NCBI GenBank assembly: GCA_021234155.1
Contig: JAJEKV010000006.1
Location: 9,889,003-9,953,002, forward strand
DNA length: 64,000 nucleotides
Source of the DNA: Isoetes taiwanensis
Taxonomy: Eukaryota; Streptophyta; Lycopodiopsida; Isoetales; Isoetaceae
Direction: 5' to 3'
Under the pieces are notes generated by a model. That model ran no database searches. It was not told the origin of the DNA and saw only the letters and a list, made by a program, of their open reading frames with translations. This document shows, one piece after another, positions 59,347 through 64,000 of the stretch. How positions within the stretch are numbered: the stretch's first letter is position 1; every line of letters begins with the position of its first letter. The position numbers and the translations under genes were made by a program.

Positions 59347-59625
59347 TTAACCCCCTGATGAACCCACTCTAATACTAAATCTAATACCCATCCTAAGAGT
59401 CGGGTCACATGTAGATGTCAAGAGGAATGTTCCCTTGTTGATGTGAACCCAGTTGAAATAGCAGAGTTCCTGATCAATTTCCATCTGTTCTACATGGTCT
59501 CCGATTGTTTCCAGCTTTTCTTTCACAGTTTTTAATTCATTAGTTACAGAATTGAGCTCTTCTTTCAGATCTCCAATTTCTCTTTGCAATTGGCAGACTT
59601 GCTCTTGTAATTGAGACTTTCCCAT
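59347..59625 (-). CDS. Possible coiled-coil ORF (exon or relic)
   Basis: From the ATG at 59625 the minus strand encodes MGKSQLQEQVCQLQREIGDL and about 30 more residues of heptad-like, Glu/Lys/Leu-rich sequence (coiled coil to about residue 55), then loses that character. The coiled-coil part has good coding statistics by eye and may be a single exon of a larger gene or a retroelement fragment. No family is recognised. Confidence 0.3.
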   Translation of the reverse strand: MGKSQLQEQVCQLQREIGDLKEELNSVTNELKTVKEKLETIGDHVEQMEIDQELCYFNWVHINKGTFLLTSTCDPTLRMGIRFSIRVGSSGG

Positions 59626-59800
59626 GTCTTGGGTTGCCACTCGCACATCCTCAACATCCCATTACTTGAGCAACGAGCACATCAATGTTTTCTAATAAGG
59701 CCTTCTGTGCCATCGCTGCTCTTGGAAACAGGGGCGGCAACAATAGCCGTCGAGTTGTGCGGCGTTGCTGACATGTACCCAATTATAGACATGTACAATT

Positions 59801-59967
59801 TATTAGACAAGTAAAGCAGCAATTGGAGTTGTTTTGCCTCATGGCTCATCAATTTTGTTCTTTATATTATGCTTTTCCTATTATCCTAGTTGTATTTAAT
59901 ATCCATACCTCACGTCTTTACCAGAGACAGTTGAGATATTTGATAAGCACAAACACAAGAGGTTCTC
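59801..59967 (+). repeat. Direct repeat, left copy (partner 61280-61445)
   Basis: A segment of about 165 bp (TTAGACAAGT...GCAATTGGAGTTGTTTTGCC...ATACCTCACG...TTGAGATATT) recurs at lower identity 1.48 kb to the right in the same orientation. They may be the ends of an old element (LTR-like pair) or an old tandem duplication; no TG/CA boundaries are clear. Confidence 0.6.
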
Positions 59968-60069
59968 ATTTTATCGAAGGCCAGAGTTGTTGTGGATGAT
60001 AAGATATTTGAGAAGCACAAACACAAAAGGTTCTTATTTTATCGAAGGCCAGAGTTGTCGTGGACGATA
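59934..60069 (+). repeat. 68-bp tandem duplication
   Basis: AGATATTTGATAAGCACAAA (59934) recurs as AGATATTTGAGAAGCACAAA at 60002, and both units end with GGCCAGAGTTGT.GTGGA.GAT. Period is 68 bp. Confidence 0.9.
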
Positions 60070-60089
60070 AAAATCCATTCAATTGTAAA

Positions 60090-60275
60090 ACTTTTTTTTT
60101 TTTTAATTTTCTAGAATAAGAGATGCTCTTACCATGCAAGGCCATGGGATGAAACTATACAAAGTACAACTCTGATCTTTAATGATACTATATATTGTAC
60201 GGCTCTTGATGGTCTCAAACTCAAGACACAGCTATTCTAAGACTAGTGTGTTACCACTAGTCCAAAGGTCTAGGG
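60090..60275 (-). mobile_element. tRNA-derived SINE, copy 2 (minus strand) with A tail
   Basis: The minus strand reads GACCTTTGGACTAGTGGTAA, then CACACTAGTCTTAGAAT and CTTGAGTTTGAGACC (B box), then a body with TTTCATCCCATGGCC, and ends in a 14-base A run (plus-strand T run at about 60091-60104). It shares head and body words with 44931-45053. Head with both Pol III boxes plus A tail supports a SINE. Confidence 0.65.
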
Positions 60276-61279
60276 CTTAGAATAAAAGGTCTAGTAAAAC
60301 ACAACTTGGTATTTTACATATAATAAAACCACGGTGAATGTATCTAAATCAAGAGATTGAAATATATAGTTTATTGATGCTTTCCAACATTCCGATGGAT
60401 ATTGTTGAACGTACTCATTAGTCTAACATTTATTTTGACAACTATGTTGTTGATCTTGGACCACATAATCCTGTGAGGTGCTTTGACATCGGTTAATAAC
60501 ATAATAATTGTTTTGACCTTAGATACAATGGCATGCCCAAGATTCTTTTCCACATGTACGCTATTCAAATCAAAGAAATTTCTCTTACGTAATGAGCAAT
60601 GTGCGTTGTACGTTGTTAAAGCATAGATACTTTAGACAAATCAAATAAATTATAACACGCCACGTCAAAAAAAGCGAATCTAAATTATAGGAACTGCCAC
60701 TTTGTCTCTTTCACGCTAAAACTTGCTTGGCAAAATGACAAAGGAACATATCCAATCCAAAGAGTTTTCATCAAAAGCACGAAACTGTTAGATAATTAGA
60801 TCAGTGATTAGTCATATTTTATTACTTTTTATCCATCACATGGTTCAAGTTGAAGTTGGTAAAGTGCGTGTAGCTCACTTCTTCCAAAGTCCTCTATACA
60901 TGATCTGGTTTCACATATTCTTGTGGTATTGGATGCTCGTCAGCAACAACAATGGACTGGCTTGAGGACTGGCTTGCTCAACATGGAGGTGAAGAGGTCA
61001 GGCTTGTTCACTGTCAATTTCATTCTTTGGGCCCATCCTGCACTTTCGTTGCCCTCTTCTTGCCATTATGCCTTCTACATCATCCTATCTTTTGTACTCA
61101 ATGTTTTCTTTGCTATTATTTTTCTTTTCTTTTCTTTAGTTTGCCCTTCACCACTTTTCTTTCCCCTCAAATGACATTCTATTTCCTTTACCCTGCTAGT
61201 TTCTTTCCTCAACCAATAAAATAAACTAAGTATATTTCTACAGCATCGAATGAAGACTTGATACATTCAGTTGCAACTC
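60276..61279. other. Intergenic, no supported gene
   Basis: Two overlapping plus-strand frames at 60923-61224 (starting MVLDARQQQQ and MDWLEDWLAQHGGEE) run into Phe/Leu-rich low-complexity sequence and are not supported as a gene. Confidence 0.4.
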
Positions 61280-61445
61280 TATCTTAGACAAGTGATGCAA
61301 AATTGGAGTTGTTTGTCCTCATAGATCATCATTTTCATCTTTATATTATACGTTTGCTATTGTCTGAGTTGTGTTTGATACCCATACCTCATGATTTTAC
61401 CACAAACAACTGAGATATTGAGAAGCAAAAAACACACATCGAGAT
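61280..61445 (+). repeat. Direct repeat, right copy (partner 59801-59967)
   Basis: Diverged counterpart of the left copy with shared words AATTGGAGTTGTTT, CATACCTCA and GAGATATT. It has a single unit where the left copy is followed by the 68-bp duplication. Confidence 0.6.
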
Positions 61446-61589
61446 TCTCCTTCTAGGACTTATATATCACAAATTTTCTCCATGTTAAAACTCCCAGTAT
61501 GATTTTTTCCTATTTTTCTAAATCACTTCATGCGTTCATATTTAAAAAACCCCATGTACAAAAATACTGCGACTCTACAAATAAACACA

Positions 61590-61655
61590 AATTTTAATGT
61601 CCATGAAGACCATCAAGGGTGTGGAATGGTACAATGAACAATGTGATTAATCCCA
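61590..61655 (-). mobile_element. LINE 3'-end fragment
   Basis: TTTTAATGTCCATGAAGACC followed by ATCAAGGGTGTGGAATGGTA is a diverged member of the terminal family at 55975-56065 and 62930-63000. Confidence 0.45.
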
Positions 61656-61984
61656 AGTCAAGGGCCAAGGCAAAATTAAGAAGATGATATGACAAGATAT
61701 TTGAACTTAAGCACTAGCATCGCAGGAAACCATTAAATCATTGGAATAGAAAAGTGTATTTGTATTTTCAAATCCTACCCAAGCCATACATGTCAAGCAC
61801 TAGGTAGGAAAAAAATGAAGGCAATGTTGTGTGAGTTTTCTAACCAAGAACATCATTAACGTTATTGAGGTCATGGCGCTCGAATCAATGCCTTCCACTA
61901 TGTCAAAGTGACACTCTGCTGTTGAGTTTTATCCCTACCCTCCATTCTCAACTTGGTTTATTCTTCATTCATTTTTCTTTTTTG

Positions 61985-62560
61985 TTAAAGGACATCAAGT
62001 CTTTATTTAATCAGAAATCAAGTACAAGTACAGATGCAAAGACAAGAATAAAATCTCAGAGGATAAGCATGGATCCACACTGAGTGAAATAACCTGTCTA
62101 TGCATAAGTGTGCACATCCAAATACTCCTCAAAGATCAAGCATCTCTTATGAGGGGCAAGTGAAGAACAATGCTAAGACTTAACGACGCTAGCTTAAGCA
62201 TATTGGAGAACACGATCATCTGCCATATCCAGACCTTGGAAAACTACCAGCCTCCATCTTTTCTAGATAGTCCACAACAACCAACTTGCTGCTAAATGAA
62301 AAGCCTAGCTTTATAACTTCGTTCAGGTACTTGGATAAATTGCCAAAAGCACTTGTTAGTGAGGCCTGAAAAAGAGAAAACAACCAATCCCATACTGTGA
62401 CGACTATGCGGGATACTTGTGTTTTTTAGTAGGTTCATGATACCTACATGTCTAAGGTGGTTGTGCATGAGAAAGCAATGCTCAATGGCCTCATTCATGT
62501 CGTTATGCTGGTCTTAGAGAAAAACTCCAATGTGATTATGAGGATTGTTTTGGACAAGTG
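61985..62560 (-). pseudogene. LINE 3' end with zinc-binding C-terminus (minus strand)
   Basis: Minus-strand translation around 62500 gives MNEAIEHCFLMHNHLRHVG, the E-x-x-x-H-x-x-x-x-C part of the zinc-binding region after plant LINE reverse transcriptases. Words such as GCCAAAAGCACTTG (62341) and AAATCTCAGAGGATAA (62051) are shared in the same order with 15361-16440, so the two are members of one LINE family, both 5'-truncated. Confidence 0.6.
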
Positions 62561-62904
62561 CTAGACCCCCTATGATAGCACTCTATATGACCGTGCAAGG
62601 AGGAGGATGTCTTTCTCAATGTTGACCGAATAGTTGGAAATTACCATTTAAAAAAGAGCTTGCACCAAAAAGACATGATTTATTCATATCCGTTAAATCC
62701 AACCCACTTAAGTAATGTCCTAAGCAATTCTATTCATTTCATATGAAACTCTATCATTGTCTGCCAACATACAAAATCGATTAATAATGGCTGAAATATT
62801 CTTTTCCTTCTTGCAATCTTTATAATCGATGCACATTTCTTGGATCTTAGTTGTCAAATCTCCCTATTTGAAGAAGTGCTTTCAGGTATTGAAATGAAGA
62901 GCTA

Positions 62905-63075
62905 AGGAATAGAATAGAATAGAATAGAATAGTTTTTTTAACGTCCACGAAGACCAATAGGTCATGGGACCCATACAATGGGCTAGTACAATCATTACTA
63001 CTAGGATTAAAAAACCCCTGCCTCGAAAGGTTTTCAAGGGAAAAACCTTTGCAGTAATGATGATACTAGACAAGC
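62905..63075 (-). mobile_element. LINE 3' tail with (GAATA)n repeat, minus strand
   Basis: An AGAATAGAATAGAATAG repeat (62907-62930) is followed by TTTTTTTAACGTCCACGAAG and CATGGGACCCATACAATGGG. On the minus strand this is element end then (TATTC)n tail. Related ends lie at 55975 and 61590. Confidence 0.6.
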
Positions 63076-63469
63076 GGAGATAATGACTACTGAGGGCAGG
63101 AATATACTAAGTTCATTTTTAGATGACAAAAATCAAATATAAACATAACACAAAGACAAAAAAAGCATATTTGAGCCACACAAAATCAACTTGCACTTAC
63201 TGCATCCATTGTATTGGGTAAAATAGGCCTTTGGTCTTCATGGGCAATAAAAATCTATTCACTTCAAATCAATATTAGTGAGCCTACAACATTCATAACC
63301 TATCCATTTTTCGTGCCCTCATAAATCTCTTCTTCCAAGTGCAATTCTAATTTCTCTCCTACCCTCTTCACTAGTATCTTTTCTATTTGTGTTTGCCAGC
63401 TCTTTTTCATCCTTCAGTCCCCCAGCCAACCCTGCCCCAAGCCTGCGCTACCGCTAGGTTTTTTTTTTT
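63076..63469. other. Spacer with another partial LINE end near 63225
   Basis: GGCCTTTGGTCTTCATGGGC then AATAAAAATCTATTC (63225-63262) looks like a plus-strand version of the same LINE terminus. Nothing else is recognised. Confidence 0.35.
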
Positions 63470-63635
63470 TAATGTGAGGCAAGAGTCTTTTAAGGGCCCC
63501 ATGGCAGGTTTTACTAGCTCAGTCTTATGTGTCCGATGGCAAAATGATCTTTGTAGGCATAAAAAGTTGTGTTCTATTTTTTCTATTCTACTCTACTTTA
63601 TTCTACTCTATTCTATTCTAGCATACTTCGTTATT
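63470..63635 (+). mobile_element. LINE 3' tail with (TTCTA)n repeat, plus strand
   Basis: Sequence ending GATCTTTGTAGGCATAAAAA passes into a TTCTATTCTACTCTACTTTA-type tail (63568-63620). It faces the minus-strand tail at 62905-63075, so the two elements are arranged 5' ends inward and tails outward. Confidence 0.5.
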
Positions 63636-64000
63636 CGCTAGCAGACTTGCTTAATCTATGCGTCAGTCTTTTTAGCCTATCCATGTGCTGTACTTTGGCG
63701 CTCGCTATTGAAATGTTTTATAGAGTATGCTCTGCTAGACTGGTTGCTATATTGTCTAAGAGTAGCTTAATCAATGTGCTAGCTTGTTGGCTATGTTACC
63801 TTTGCAATGCAGAATTCAGAAGTACAAATTATGCATTTTAATGCTTTGGGTGCTAAAAGATAATTATAAATATGCATCCAAAATTATTATCACGTGACTC
63901 GACTCGAAAGACGTAAACATATATTATTGCTACACATCTTTATATTATAATGTTTTATTGTGTTGGATCAAGCTCTAATTTAAACAATTGGACTTGGATG
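63636..64000. other. Window end, nothing recognised
   Basis: AT-rich sequence without a supported gene or repeat. Confidence 0.4.

Overview
The window looks like nuclear DNA of a land plant that still makes swimming sperm, most likely a fern (inference). It is AT-rich, has split genes with GT-AG introns, and is full of Ty3/gypsy LTR retrotransposon, LINE and SINE debris. Two plant-type genes (a D-type cyclin relic and an F-box/LRR gene) lie beside an intact eight-exon gene for the ciliary protein TCTE1/DRC5. That protein is only expected where motile cilia are built, which among land plants means bryophytes, lycophytes, ferns, cycads and Ginkgo.

Layout. Positions 1-1770 are the 3' end and 3' LTR of a Ty3/gypsy element. 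Positions 1771-10917 are flank A: decayed minus-strand gypsy fragments, an unidentified ORF, a Ser/Arg-rich gag-like ORF and many short tandem repeats. Positions 10918-20783 are present once here and hold a frameshifted cyclin D gene and a LINE 3' end. Positions 20784-31232 are a gypsy array (LTR, internal region, LTR, deleted internal stub, truncated LTR). Positions 31233-40677 are a second, nearly identical head-to-tail copy of flank A. The pattern fits a tandem duplication with a unit of about 29.8 kb and its junction at 10917/10918, or alternatively a haplotype duplication left in the assembly. A 204-bp solo-LTR-like insertion in one copy, with its empty site in the other, and a 491-bp tandem duplication private to the other copy show that the two copies have distinct histories.

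Positions 40678-64000 are single-copy. They hold an intact single-exon F-box/LRR gene (42709-44106, minus), the DRC5 gene (46635-51038, minus), a decayed full-pol LINE (51546-55018, plus), three consecutive exons of a poly(ADP-ribose) glycohydrolase-like gene (56618-57899, minus) without its catalytic part, and a patchwork of SINEs, LINE 3' tails and microsatellites.

The genes do not form a pathway or operon; this is ordinary eukaryotic gene spacing among transposons. I found no evidence for a new defence or metabolic system. The most informative points are the cilium gene, the duplication with its internal before/after insertion site, and base differences between copies that cluster at methylation-prone cytosine motifs and may be sequencing artefacts.
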